DNA from: an uncultured Oscillospiraceae bacterium | GTDB taxonomy: Bacteria > Bacillota > Clostridia > Oscillospirales > Ruminococcaceae | DNA length: 41,670 nt | Assembly (NCBI GenBank): GCA_910589145.1 | Contig: CAJUSD010000029.1 | Location: forward strand, 1 to 41,670 | Direction of reading: 5' to 3' | Part shown: positions 1 to 8,170 of the stretch, one piece after another | How the letters are laid out: each line of letters begins with the position of its first letter | Position numbering within the stretch: the first letter of the stretch is position 1 | The notes under the pieces: model-generated | What the model was told of the DNA's origin: nothing | Databases searched by the model: none | What the model saw: the letters and a program-made list of their open reading frames with translations, nothing else | Program-made: the position numbers and the translations under genes

Positions 1-1
1 C

Positions 2-595
2 AATCAGATGGAACTTATGAGGGAATCGGAAAAAGAATCTGCAAGGATACGCCATGATGTGCGTCATCACACCCTTTTGATTAAGGAATATGTTCAGAAG
101 AAGGAATTTGATGAACTGCTCCATTATCTGGAGCAATACAGCGAGGATGTGGAAAGTCGAAAGATTAAGTACATCTGTAGAAACCAGGCTGTCAATAGTA
201 TTTTATCCGCCTATGAGAAAAAGGCTAAAAGCCAGAATATTCAGGTAACAATGGATGTACGGGTGTCGGAAAATTTGGAAATTCGGGATATCGACTGGGT
301 GGCAATACTGGCCAATGTTTTTGAAAACGCTATTCATGGCTGTATCTATTCTGAACTGCCTGAGACAGTGATTAATATTTATATTGCCCAAAAAGGGAAT
401 AAGGTAATGATTCAATGCAGCAATACCAGCAATGGAGAAGTTACTTTTCAAAAGGGGCTTCCTCAATCAAATAAAGGCGGAGGGATGGGTGTATTCAGCA
501 TTATAAAAGCAGCCTCACGCTATGATGGAGAAACGGATTTTTCTATGGAAAACGGGCTGTTTGTAACAAGAATTTTATTAAATCTTCCAGCTTAA
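2..595 (+). CDS. Sensor histidine kinase, GHKL (AgrC-like), 3' part
   Basis: This is the C-terminal part of a sensor kinase. The frame is open to the left edge of the window, so the N-terminal sensor/membrane region lies outside. The visible portion has the HPK10-type phospho-acceptor region with RHDVRHH (about residues 15-21 from the first Met), then an ATPase region with an N-box-like segment (LANVFENAIHGC) and a glycine-rich GGGMGVFSI loop. These are the signatures of AgrC/ComD/VirS-type peptide-sensing kinases that bind ATP through a GHKL fold. Such kinases are normally paired with a LytTR response regulator, presumably to the left. Nothing to the right appears co-transcribed, because a hairpin terminator follows at 685-714. 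Confidence 0.85.
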   Translation, partial: NQMELMRESEKESARIRHDVRHHTLLIKEYVQKKEFDELLHYLEQYSEDVESRKIKYICRNQAVNSILSAYEKKAKSQNIQVTMDVRVSENLEIRDIDWVAILANVFENAIHGCIYSELPETVINIYIAQKGNKVMIQCSNTSNGEVTFQKGLPQSNKGGGMGVFSIIKAASRYDGETDFSMENGLFVTRILLNLPA

Positions 596-627
596 CCAAA
601 GTAAAAAACGGCGCCAAAAACGTCGAA

Positions 628-680
628 GATGCGCCGCCAGAACTGCTTTTGGGCGTGTTGGTACTTGTCAAGCAAAGGTA
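628..680. repeat. Dispersed repeat, copy A
   Basis: The 34 bases from 628 match those from 14980 except at one position (GCGCCGCC against GCGCCGTC). After a short divergent stretch both copies share TCAAGCAAAG. The copies lie 14 kb apart, both in intergenic sequence, so this looks like a genome-dispersed element of unknown function. Confidence 0.7.
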
Positions 681-684
681 ATTT

Positions 685-720
685 CCCCCATGTAGAGTTT
701 TATCTACACGGGGGTTTATT
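685..720 (+). terminator. Hairpin terminator after the sensor kinase gene
   Basis: CCCCC at 685-689 plus TGTAGA at 691-696 pair with TCTACA at 703-708 plus GGGGG at 710-714, with one A/C mismatch. A T-rich tail (tttatt) follows. This is the probable rho-independent end of the kinase transcript. Confidence 0.75.
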
Positions 721-785
721 GTCCTTAAATCAGATAAGAGGATATGTGCATAAATATCCCTAAATAGGTATCAATTATCCCAGAC

Positions 786-816
786 ATAACAAATTAGAAA
801 CGAAATTTGTTATAAT
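786..816 (+). promoter_or_regulatory. Perfect inverted repeat overlapping a -10 hexamer
   Basis: ATAACAAATT (786-795) and AATTTGTTAT (804-813) form a perfect 10-bp inverted repeat with an 8-nt spacer. The right arm overlaps a TATAAT hexamer at 811-816. I see no good -35. The arrangement would suit a repressor site for a transcript towards the VOC gene at 1034, which would then have a leader of about 210 nt. The rest of 596-1033 holds copy A of a dispersed repeat, a terminator and AT-rich sequence without a gene. Confidence 0.4.
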
Positions 817-1033
817 AGGTCAAACGATGTAATTTGTATTTGATTAAGGCTGTAAAAAGGGGGATTTAAGAACTGCCTGTGTAACTTTATGTACTAGAAA
901 CATTTTAATAAGGAATTGAGAATCATAAATTCAAATGAAAGATAATATGCTGATTTGCATAAAATTCCATATATTGTTGTATAAATTCCTTTTGATTCTC
1001 AAATTCAGTCATATTAGAAAGGTGTAGATACAT

Positions 1034-1597
1034 ATGGAAAAACCAGCTTTTACCGGCCTCTCACATATTTGTATTGTTGTAGATGACGTTATGGAAGCAT
1101 TTCAATATTATGAAAGAATTCTGGACGCGATCCCCAACCAGTATATCCCCCGCTGGAATAATAAAGGTTTCTTTCAGGCTGCGGGGTTTATGCGGGAGGC
1201 AGAAGATGCGGAAGCCTCCGTGGGGACTATGGATGTGCCAGGGGCTGGATTTACCATCCAACTGATTTGTTATCACTATCCCAGGGGAAGGCAGGAACCA
1301 ATTATTTTTAAAGCAAACGATATTAGTGGAGCCAGACATATAGCTTTGAAGGTTATAAACATAGAGGAAGCTTTTGAATATATTAAAGCACAGCCAGATG
1401 TGACCTTGATTAATACAGAGACAGATTATAAAGTATTTCAAAGCAGCCAAACAGAATCGTCTGACCTTTACTTTTTTGATGAGGAAAAAGAAAAGGACAT
1501 TAGTGAGAAGCAGAAAGTTGCAGACCTTCTAGGCAATACAAAGTATTTCTATTTTATAGATCAATATGGTCTTCAGTGGGAATTTGAACAGGAATAA
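1034..1597 (+). CDS. VOC (glyoxalase/dioxygenase-fold) family protein
   Basis: The 187-residue protein has two betaalphabetabetabeta modules of the vicinal-oxygen-chelate fold. It opens with FTGLSHICIVVDDV (His11 a possible metal ligand), has a second module starting near ARHIALKV, and ends with YFIDQYGLQWEFEQE, where a Glu normally completes the metal site. The two halves are separated by a long insertion. Members bind a divalent metal and act as lyases, epimerases, dioxygenases or resistance proteins; the substrate cannot be read from the sequence. The ATG is preceded by GAAAGG about 10 nt upstream. The gene stands alone between a long leader and its own terminator. Confidence 0.8.
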   Translation: MEKPAFTGLSHICIVVDDVMEAFQYYERILDAIPNQYIPRWNNKGFFQAAGFMREAEDAEASVGTMDVPGAGFTIQLICYHYPRGRQEPIIFKANDISGARHIALKVINIEEAFEYIKAQPDVTLINTETDYKVFQSSQTESSDLYFFDEEKEKDISEKQKVADLLGNTKYFYFIDQYGLQWEFEQE

Positions 1598-1610
1598 TAT
1601 AGAATGAGAG

Positions 1611-1651
1611 GTGGAGAGCGCTGCTATGCGTTCTCCACTTTTTATCTTTTT
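1611..1651 (+). terminator. Terminator after the VOC gene
   Basis: GTGGAGAGCGC (1611-1621) pairs with GCGTTCTCCAC (1628-1638) through one G.T pair. It is followed by a T-rich tail. Confidence 0.85.
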
Positions 1652-1730
1652 TTGAAAAAATCTAATTTAGATGGAATCGTCTGGAAATCTGGAATAAACA
1701 GATGATTTTAAGTAAAATCTCAAAAAGAAG

Positions 1731-1759
1731 TTGACATAATTCTCGAATCGTGATATTAT
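1731..1759 (+). promoter_or_regulatory. Promoter of the lectin/M23-like gene
   Basis: TTGACA at 1731-1736, a 17-bp spacer, and TATTAT at 1754-1759 (TATAAT also lies at 1757-1762). The promoter is about 80 bp before the start at 1839. Confidence 0.7.
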
Positions 1760-1838
1760 AATGATTACAGTTGTAAATAAAAAAAGCCTTTAACTAATAT
1801 ATAAGGCAGAAATGGTAAAGGGAAAGGAGTTCTATTCA

Positions 1839-2888
1839 ATGTCGCTTATAAATGGAGATTATCGAATCCATAGCTGTTATAACAAAACAGGTGAACGAAA
1901 ACACGTTCTGAATTTGGATAAAGGCAAGATTACAAACGGAACCAGAATCTATACCACAGAGCCAAATGGAACCTGTGAACAGATTTGGTTTTACAGTAAA
2001 AACCGTTTATATACAGAAGCACAGGACAGCATTTATCGAGAAAAAAAGTGTCTTGACCGTTTGGATACCAGTGCAAATTATGCGGACATTTTTGACAATA
2101 ACGATGCTGTAAACCAGCTTTTGACAATAGAGCCGGTTTCTGAAAAACAAAATATCTATCGTATTAAGCTGATTAATAAAAAGCTGTATCTTACAACAAG
2201 CACAATTACAGGGATTGGAAGCTGCACATGGCAGCCTCTTGATAAAAATAGTGAAAAACAGAAATGGGTGTTTGAACGTGTGATACGGGTGACAGAAATG
2301 CCAAAAATATCTGCTTATGCAAAAGAGATAGAATATTTCTCCGGCTGTACCAAGTGGAAGGATGGCAGCTTTGATAAACAGGAGCGCGATGTTAAGGAAC
2401 TGGTGAGAAAATTGTATCAGGCAGTATCAAATAAAAATAGTAAGGACGGCTTTTTGATAGATCGTTATTGCTTATATAACCTTCCAGGCTCCCTGGCATA
2501 CAAAAAGGGAGATTTAAGCGGTTACTATCATTATGGGATTGAAATATTGTTTTCTGGGAGCGTTTATCCATATAAAGATGGAACTTTTTTTGGAGAACGC
2601 GCTGCTGACGGTGCAGTTGGAATTAAGCATTCTTTCCCACAGGGGGATTATGTATTCTGGTACCTGCATATGACCAACAGGTTGATTGCAGAAAAGGATA
2701 AACCGATTAGCAGATGTACATGTATTGGCGAGGTGGACAGTCAAAGAACAGCCGGAAAATATCTTCATATTGAAGTTCAGCCGTTAGATGAGGCTTTTCC
2801 GCGCAGTCCAATTGATAACAGCGTCTACATAAATGAAGATAATAAGGGTTATTTTGGAGCTTTTGACCTGCTTGATTTTATTGCGTGA
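1839..2888 (+). CDS. Ricin-type lectin-like domain fused to M23-like domain
   Basis: The ATG at 1839 is preferred to one 27 nt upstream because AAGGAG sits 9 nt before it; this gives 349 residues. Residues about 5-145 resemble a beta-trefoil (GDYRIHSCYN..., later YRIKLINKKLYL and QKWVFE, the usual W-containing repeats). The C-terminal half resembles an M23/LytM fold: HYGIEI in place of HxGxD, then FWYLHM, then LHIEVQP for the final HxH-type strand. The Asp to Glu change and the single His in the last motif make peptidase activity uncertain; it could be a binding-only relative. No signal peptide is visible, so secretion would need another route or the role is intracellular. The gene stands alone. 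Confidence 0.55.
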   Translation: MSLINGDYRIHSCYNKTGERKHVLNLDKGKITNGTRIYTTEPNGTCEQIWFYSKNRLYTEAQDSIYREKKCLDRLDTSANYADIFDNNDAVNQLLTIEPVSEKQNIYRIKLINKKLYLTTSTITGIGSCTWQPLDKNSEKQKWVFERVIRVTEMPKISAYAKEIEYFSGCTKWKDGSFDKQERDVKELVRKLYQAVSNKNSKDGFLIDRYCLYNLPGSLAYKKGDLSGYYHYGIEILFSGSVYPYKDGTFFGERAADGAVGIKHSFPQGDYVFWYLHMTNRLIAEKDKPISRCTCIGEVDSQRTAGKYLHIEVQPLDEAFPRSPIDNSVYINEDNKGYFGAFDLLDFIA

Positions 2889-2889
2889 C

Positions 2890-2942
2890 TTTACACATTA
2901 TAAAAAAGTAGATATAATAGGATTGCTGCAGATGCTGCAATC
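2890..2942 (+). promoter_or_regulatory. Promoter and palindromic operator of the GH38 gene
   Basis: TTTACA (2890-2895), a 17-bp spacer and TATAAT (2913-2918) begin directly after the preceding stop codon. A 22-bp near-perfect palindrome, GATTGCTGCA/TGCTGCAATC (2921-2942, one T/T mismatch, 2-nt centre), covers the expected transcription start. That is a typical place for a repressor to act. No regulator gene is adjacent. Confidence 0.65.
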
Positions 2943-2979
2943 AAATAAATAAAAGAGCAGCAAAGGAGGGCCTTATTTT

Positions 2980-5900
2980 ATGTTATTGTCCATTCCTAAA
3001 TTTGAAAAACGTATGGAGGAACTAAGCCGCAGACGGTATTTAGACATGGAGCCAATTCCGTTCTTTCGTACAATGGAACCAGAACCCAGCCCGGATGCCC
3101 CCCATGTTTATCCTCCGGCGTTGATTCAGGACAGCACCCTTTCCCTAGGTGATATGTTTATAGGTCGTGATCGTTACCTTTGGGTATGGGCAAATGCATG
3201 CCTTCCACCTCCCCGCGAAGACAGCCGGATTGTAGGCCGGTTTGACTTTGGTCAAACCGGAAGCGGTGGAAACAGCGGGTTTGAGGCGATGCTGTATCTG
3301 AATGGCCAGCCGTGGCAAGGTGTTGACAGCAATCACCAGGAAGTTTTTCTCGATCATATTACTGATTCGGAAGCAACTATCGTTTTTCTCCTTTGGACTG
3401 GCCTGGAAGGGGGAGGGAAACATAAAATTTCATACCATCAGGTGCGGGAAGCGCATATTGGCTATTTACATCGGGATGCAGACGAGTATTACTATCTATT
3501 TAAGTCCATTACCGAAACGTTAAAACTGTTTTCTGAGGATGAGCCCAATTATCATGCCTTAACCAAGCTATTGGAAGCCTCCCTTTTGGAAATCAATTGG
3601 GATGAAGATAAATTTTACTCTACTGTAACCGCTGCCCTCCAGACACTTACCAGCGGGCTGAAAAAAATGGAAAAACAAACCCCGGTTGTTGTAAATTGCA
3701 TTGGCCAAACCCATATTGATGTAGCATGGCTTTGGCGGCTCAAGCATACAAGGGAAAAGGCTGTCCGTTCCTTCTCTACCGTTCTGCGCCTGATGGAACA
3801 ATTTGACGATTATCTTTTCCTGCAGACCCAGCCCCAGCTTTATCAGTATGTAAAACAGGACTGCCCTGAATTATATTCTCAAATCCGCCAGCGGGTGGAA
3901 GAAGGACGTTGGGAAACGGACGGCGGTATGTGGCTGGAAGCGGACTGCAACATTCCCTCTGGAGAATCCCTTGTGCGGCAGTTTCTTTATGGAATATCAT
4001 TTTTCCAAAAAGAATTTGGCGTAAGGTGCCAATACTTATGGCTTCCCGACGTATTTGGATACAGTTGGGCGCTTCCCCAAATTATGAAGCTTTGTGGAAT
4101 CTCCACCTTTATGACGACCAAGATAAGCTGGAATCAGTTCAACTCCATACCTAACGATTTATTTTTATGGAGAGGGATCGATGGTTCAGAAATACTGACT
4201 TATTTTGTAGATGTTCCTGATGAACGCCAAGACATGACTGCCCGTTTTTCTACTTATAACGGAACAATAACTTCCCGTGCAGTACAGGGAAGCTGGAAAA
4301 AATTTAAAAACAAAGACATTACCCAATCCCTTTTGCTGTCCTTTGGTTATGGAGATGGCGGCGGAGGCCCTAACCGCGATATGTTAATGATGCGCCGTGC
4401 CCTTGATAAAATTCCAGGGATACCCCATGTCAAGCCGCGGATGGCAGGGGATTTCTTTGAAGAAATTCATTTGGATGCAGAGAAGGCTGGGGACAATCTT
4501 CCTGTCTGGGACGGGGAACTGTACCTGGAATTCCATCGCGGGACATATACATCCCAGGCGAGGAATAAAAAGAAAAACCGCCAGTTGGAATGGAAAGCGG
4601 GCAAGGCAGAATGGCTGACAGCGCTGGCTTCCCTGGTGGGAGGGGACACTTCCGAAAGCTGTAAAAATCTCCATCAGGGATGGGAAATTATTCTCCGTAA
4701 TCAATTCCACGACATTATTCCAGGTTCCTCCATACACGAAGTATATGAGGACTCACAAAAAGAGTACGCTCAAGCAGAAGGACTTTTAGACCAAGCCTCA
4801 AACCTTGCACAAGGTGCGTTTATTCATCCTGATTCAGAGGCGGACGGCTGCCTATATACAATCTCCAATCCCAGCCCATTTTTCTCCAGGGGAATTGCGG
4901 AAATTCCATTGAAGGAGGACGGCATTTTTACTTTGGAGGATCATTCTCCAGTTGCTGCACAGAAATCCGAAAACGGCTGGCTGGTTAGTGTTCCGATTCC
5001 ATCCAGAAGCATGGTTTCTGTCCAATTCCACCCAAAGGCCTCTGTGGAAACTCCTTCCCCTTTTACCTTCCTGCCAGAAGAAGGATATTTGGAAACTCCC
5101 TTTTATAAAATCCGTTGGGACGATCAAGGTCATCTTGTCAGTGTTTACGACAAAGATTTCAGCCGGGAAGTTCTTGCCGGGGAGGGGAATGTATTAGAAA
5201 TCTTTGAGGACAAGCCTCTTAATTATGATGCATGGGATGTGGATATCTTTTATCCCCAAAAACGAGAAACTGCCACAGTCGAAACGGTTGCAAAACTTCT
5301 GGAATGCGGGCCTTTGAGGACAAAACTGCTCTTTACCTACAAATATAACCTTTCCACCTTTTATCAGGAATGGGTCTTTTACAGCCAGTGCAGGCGGATT
5401 GACTTCTTTACACGCGCACTCTGGCAGGAAGACCATAGATTCCTGAAAGCAGCATTTCCGGTAAATATCAGAACTGTTAAAGCTTCCTTCGACATCCAGT
5501 ATGGACATGTGGAACGTCCCACTCACTTTAATACCAGTTGGGATTATGCCAAATTTGAGGTTTGTGCCCACAAATGGGCTGATCTCTCGGAAACTGATTA
5601 CGGGGTAAGCTTGCTGAATGACTGCAAGTATGGTTATAATGCTAAAAATAACGTCTTGAAAATTTCCCTGCTGAAAAGTGCCAAACATCCTGATATGTCC
5701 GCGGATATGGGCGAGCATACTTTCACTTACTCTTTACTGCCCCATGGGGGTTCGGTTACTGCCGAGGGAGCACAAAATACCATTGAACAGGCTTTTGCTT
5801 TAAATTTGCCCTTTGATATAACCATTGGAGGTTGTTCTGTGGCAGGACAGCAGGTCTTTAAAACGGATTCCGGCAGAATTACCATCGACGCTGTTAAATG

Positions 5901-6105
5901 TCCAGAGGCTGGAGAGGGTGTTATTTTAAGGTTCCATGAGTGTAGGGGGACCAGAGGGCCGGTTACAATTAGTTCTGATTTTCCCATTCGCTATTGGAGA
6001 GAATGTAACCTTTTAGAAGAACCTTTAGGAGAATGGATTCATCAGCAGGAAATTGCCTGCCAGATGAAACCTTTCCAACTTCGTACCTTTCAGGTTGTGT
6101 TTTAG
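2980..6105 (+). CDS. Alpha-mannosidase, glycoside hydrolase family 38
   Basis: The 1041-residue retaining alpha-mannosidase is of the usual bacterial GH38 length. The catalytic (beta/alpha) domain begins at GQTHIDVAWLWR (residues 243-254, the zinc-binding HxD). The nucleophile Asp357 is in PDVFGYS. A helical middle domain has NQFHDIIPGSSI (another zinc His), and beta-sandwich C-terminal domains follow. An N-terminal region of about 230 residues precedes the catalytic core. There is no signal peptide, so the enzyme is probably cytoplasmic and trims imported manno-oligosaccharides or N-glycan fragments. AAAGGAGGG precedes the ATG. It has its own operator-bearing promoter at 2890-2942 and lies opposite the glycosidase module further right, which suggests host-glycan or yeast-mannan use. 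Confidence 0.95.
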   Translation: MLLSIPKFEKRMEELSRRRYLDMEPIPFFRTMEPEPSPDAPHVYPPALIQDSTLSLGDMFIGRDRYLWVWANACLPPPREDSRIVGRFDFGQTGSGGNSGFEAMLYLNGQPWQGVDSNHQEVFLDHITDSEATIVFLLWTGLEGGGKHKISYHQVREAHIGYLHRDADEYYYLFKSITETLKLFSEDEPNYHALTKLLEASLLEINWDEDKFYSTVTAALQTLTSGLKKMEKQTPVVVNCIGQTHIDVAWLWRLKHTREKAVRSFSTVLRLMEQFDDYLFLQTQPQLYQYVKQDCPELYSQIRQRVEEGRWETDGGMWLEADCNIPSGESLVRQFLYGISFFQKEFGVRCQYLWLPDVFGYSWALPQIMKLCGISTFMTTKISWNQFNSIPNDLFLWRGIDGSEILTYFVDVPDERQDMTARFSTYNGTITSRAVQGSWKKFKNKDITQSLLLSFGYGDGGGGPNRDMLMMRRALDKIPGIPHVKPRMAGDFFEEIHLDAEKAGDNLPVWDGELYLEFHRGTYTSQARNKKKNRQLEWKAGKAEWLTALASLVGGDTSESCKNLHQGWEIILRNQFHDIIPGSSIHEVYEDSQKEYAQAEGLLDQASNLAQGAFIHPDSEADGCLYTISNPSPFFSRGIAEIPLKEDGIFTLEDHSPVAAQKSENGWLVSVPIPSRSMVSVQFHPKASVETPSPFTFLPEEGYLETPFYKIRWDDQGHLVSVYDKDFSREVLAGEGNVLEIFEDKPLNYDAWDVDIFYPQKRETATVETVAKLLECGPLRTKLLFTYKYNLSTFYQEWVFYSQCRRIDFFTRALWQEDHRFLKAAFPVNIRTVKASFDIQYGHVERPTHFNTSWDYAKFEVCAHKWADLSETDYGVSLLNDCKYGYNAKNNVLKISLLKSAKHPDMSADMGEHTFTYSLLPHGGSVTAEGAQNTIEQAFALNLPFDITIGGCSVAGQQVFKTDSGRITIDAVKCPEAGEGVILRFHECRGTRGPVTISSDFPIRYWRECNLLEEPLGEWIHQQEIACQMKPFQLRTFQVVF

Positions 6106-6163
6106 AAAAAAGTGAATATTGCAGGTACGGCTTAATGCGGCTTAAAAAAGCTTTGGAGCCAGG

Positions 6164-6190
6164 AGGATGTGCAGCAATGCTGCACATCCT
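6164..6190. repeat. Perfect 13-bp inverted repeat after the GH38 gene
   Basis: AGGATGTGCAGCA (6164-6176) and TGCTGCACATCCT (6178-6190) are perfect arms around a single A. No T-run follows, so it is a weak terminator at best. The inner TGCTGCA recurs in the palindrome at the GH38 promoter (2933-2939), so it could be a second binding site for the same regulator. Confidence 0.6.
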
Positions 6191-6284
6191 GAAAATCCCC
6201 AGTTTCCAGATTCGAGGGGGAGTATCTTTACAGCCTGCCACAAATACCAAATAAATGTTAAAATCAAAAAAGGAAGGAACACAT

Positions 6285-6518
6285 TTGAAACCAGATATTC
6301 GACAATTTAATTTCTATCAGAACCATAATGTATTTACTGGTTCCTATGGTAAAAGGAACTTTCGGATTGTACCAAACGACAGCCTGGAAGTCTCTATTTG
6401 GGAACAGCCTGTATGCAGCGATCTGGCAGAAGCGGTTATAAAAAAAGAATTCCCGCTGACTCAGGAGGGATTCGACAAAATGTCAGAATGGCTTGAGTAT
6501 GAACTGGAAAAAAATTAA
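6285..6518 (+). CDS. Small hypothetical protein
   Basis: This is a soluble protein of 77 residues from a TTG start. AGGAAGGA ends 6 nt before that TTG; an ATG at 6255 lies before this ribosome site and has none of its own. The sequence opens KPDIRQFNFYQNHNVFTGSYG, continues with FRIVP and an acidic C-terminus, and has no membrane segment or motif I can name. It follows the GH38 gene by 180 bp with a palindrome between, and is closed by a very strong hairpin. I do not recognise the family. Confidence 0.6.
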   Translation: MKPDIRQFNFYQNHNVFTGSYGKRNFRIVPNDSLEVSIWEQPVCSDLAEAVIKKEFPLTQEGFDKMSEWLEYELEKN

Positions 6519-6569
6519 TAGCAGAAAGCGCTGTAAGGTATCAGATCCTTACAGCGCTTTCTGCTATTA
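6516..6569. terminator. Long bidirectional terminator hairpin
   Basis: The 23-nt arms at 6516-6538 and 6547-6569 pair perfectly, with an 8-nt loop. The hairpin starts in the stop codon of the + gene. A second small hairpin (AAAAAGC/GCTTTTT, about 6571-6587) follows. It separates the convergent + and - transcription units. Confidence 0.85.
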
Positions 6570-6646
6570 TAAAAAGCTTGGCTTTTTGTTCACTTTAACC
6601 TGTCAGATATATACGCAGATTTGATAATTCGCTAATAAGCAAATTA

Positions 6647-8104
6647 TCATTGTTCAAGTTCGTCAATTGCAATAATTGACATAACATAAATTTTCATAGC
6701 TTTAACCAGCCCTTCCACATTCAAACCCTCGTCTGGTGAATGGGCGCCGCCATGACCCTCCCGGAACAATCCTTCAGGGGCAGGGGAGTTTAGGGCGCCG
6801 CTCATCCCATAGGCGAACGCATTAGGAAGTTTTCGGGCATAAGTACCGCCGCCCATAACATATGCAGGCTTATCCAGCCCTGTCATCTCATTAAACAAAT
6901 CGGTTAAAAGTTTTACTTCAGGGCGTTCTTTGGGGAAGTAGTTAGGCTTGCTGTCGCGGAGCAGCTCCATTTTCCAGCCAGCCTTTTGGCAGCTTTCATC
7001 AATATTTTGAATAAGCTTCTGAGAATCGGCAGTAATGGAATAGCGGATATTAATAAGCTGTGTCAGCTGCCCATCTGTTAAACTTGCCATACTTCCAACA
7101 CAGGTCAAAGCGCCGGAAACATCATCAGAATAAACAATGTTTACCCCAGTGCCTTTAAAGTCCTGGTTGACCTGGCAGATAAACTTCAAAGCATTAGAAT
7201 CTGATTCTGGCAAAGCACCGCTTTCTGCTAAAGCGGCAGCAAGAAGCTGGATCGCATTTACACCGCCTTCTGGGAAAGCAGTATGTTTGGAAATGCCCCG
7301 TGCCTCAATTGCAATTTTATCCCCGCTGCGGGAAACAGTAAATTCATCCTTTTCTGCTAAAGATAAAACTTTATCCAGTCCGCCCTTTTGGAAAAACGCA
7401 GGGTTTAAAAGGGCATTGGCACGGTCAGGAACCATGTTGCTTGCAATTCCGCCGGAAAAAGATTCTATCGCCTCTGTAATCTTGTTCCCAGAAAGAAGGT
7501 TTGCTTCAATGATCCCTTTTTCCCCATAGCATACCGGAAAACCGCAGTCCGCAACCATGGAAAGCCCCGGACAGGGATAATGTTCCCGATAATATTCCAA
7601 ATCGGACATTCCTTTTTCTTCATCGCAGCCTAAAAACAGGCGCAAAGGACGGCGCAGGTTTACACCTAAATCCCGCAGACACTCGATAACATACATAATC
7701 GCCATGGTAGGGCCTTTGTTGTCCCCTGAACCGCGTCCAATCAGGTATCCGTCCCGGTAAACCGGTTCGTAGGGCTGGTTATCCCAGTCTTCACCTTCCG
7801 GTACTACATCCAGATGCCCCCAAAAACCTATCGTATCCTCCCATTTTCCCTCGTTAAACCACATTGCGCCAACACGGTTATCATATATTGTGGTTTGGAA
7901 GCCGTGTTCACGGCCAATGGCAAGCGCTTCATCCAATGCTTTTTTACAGCCCTCCCCATAAGGTGCCTCCTCTGTGCCATGGGCCTGGTCGGAAATACTG
8001 CGGATTTTTACTAACCGGCTGATATCTGCAACCAGCCTTTCCTTATGTTCGGCAATCCATTTTTCAGCGCGCTGTTCCAATACTTTTTTTTCGCTCTTAT
8101 CCAT
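6647..8104 (-). CDS. pepV: M20 family dipeptidase (PepV-like)
   Basis: This 485-residue metallopeptidase of the PepV/Sapep branch has the co-catalytic zinc motifs WGHLDVVPEG (His97, Asp99), GSGDNKGP (Asp128), the DEE pair at 162-163 and, near the end, GHGGAHSPDEG with the last His ligand. A lid domain lies between. It hydrolyses dipeptides in the cytoplasm, a final step of peptide use. Start and ribosome site (AAAGGAG) are clear. It is the last gene of the - strand glycoside module, 66 bp after the GH4 gene with a hairpin between, so it may be only partly co-transcribed. Confidence 0.9.
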   Translation of the reverse strand: MDKSEKKVLEQRAEKWIAEHKERLVADISRLVKIRSISDQAHGTEEAPYGEGCKKALDEALAIGREHGFQTTIYDNRVGAMWFNEGKWEDTIGFWGHLDVVPEGEDWDNQPYEPVYRDGYLIGRGSGDNKGPTMAIMYVIECLRDLGVNLRRPLRLFLGCDEEKGMSDLEYYREHYPCPGLSMVADCGFPVCYGEKGIIEANLLSGNKITEAIESFSGGIASNMVPDRANALLNPAFFQKGGLDKVLSLAEKDEFTVSRSGDKIAIEARGISKHTAFPEGGVNAIQLLAAALAESGALPESDSNALKFICQVNQDFKGTGVNIVYSDDVSGALTCVGSMASLTDGQLTQLINIRYSITADSQKLIQNIDESCQKAGWKMELLRDSKPNYFPKERPEVKLLTDLFNEMTGLDKPAYVMGGGTYARKLPNAFAYGMSGALNSPAPEGLFREGHGGAHSPDEGLNVEGLVKAMKIYVMSIIAIDELEQ

Positions 8105-8135
8105 ATAGAAACCATCTCCTTTTTTGATTTTAAAT

Positions 8136-8161
8136 GGGCTGTGAAATTGCTTTCACAGCCC
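8136..8161 (-). terminator. Hairpin between the GH4 and dipeptidase genes
   Basis: GGGCTGTGAAA and TTTCACAGCCC form a perfect 11-bp stem with a 4-nt loop. The tail on the - strand is only ATTTAAAAT, so this is an attenuating or RNA-stabilising hairpin rather than a full stop. Confidence 0.55.
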
Positions 8162-8170
8162 GCCTGGATA

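Noticed and set aside
5194..5718. 174-codon open frame on the - strand
   Set aside because: It lies wholly within the GH38 gene, with no ribosome site or motif.
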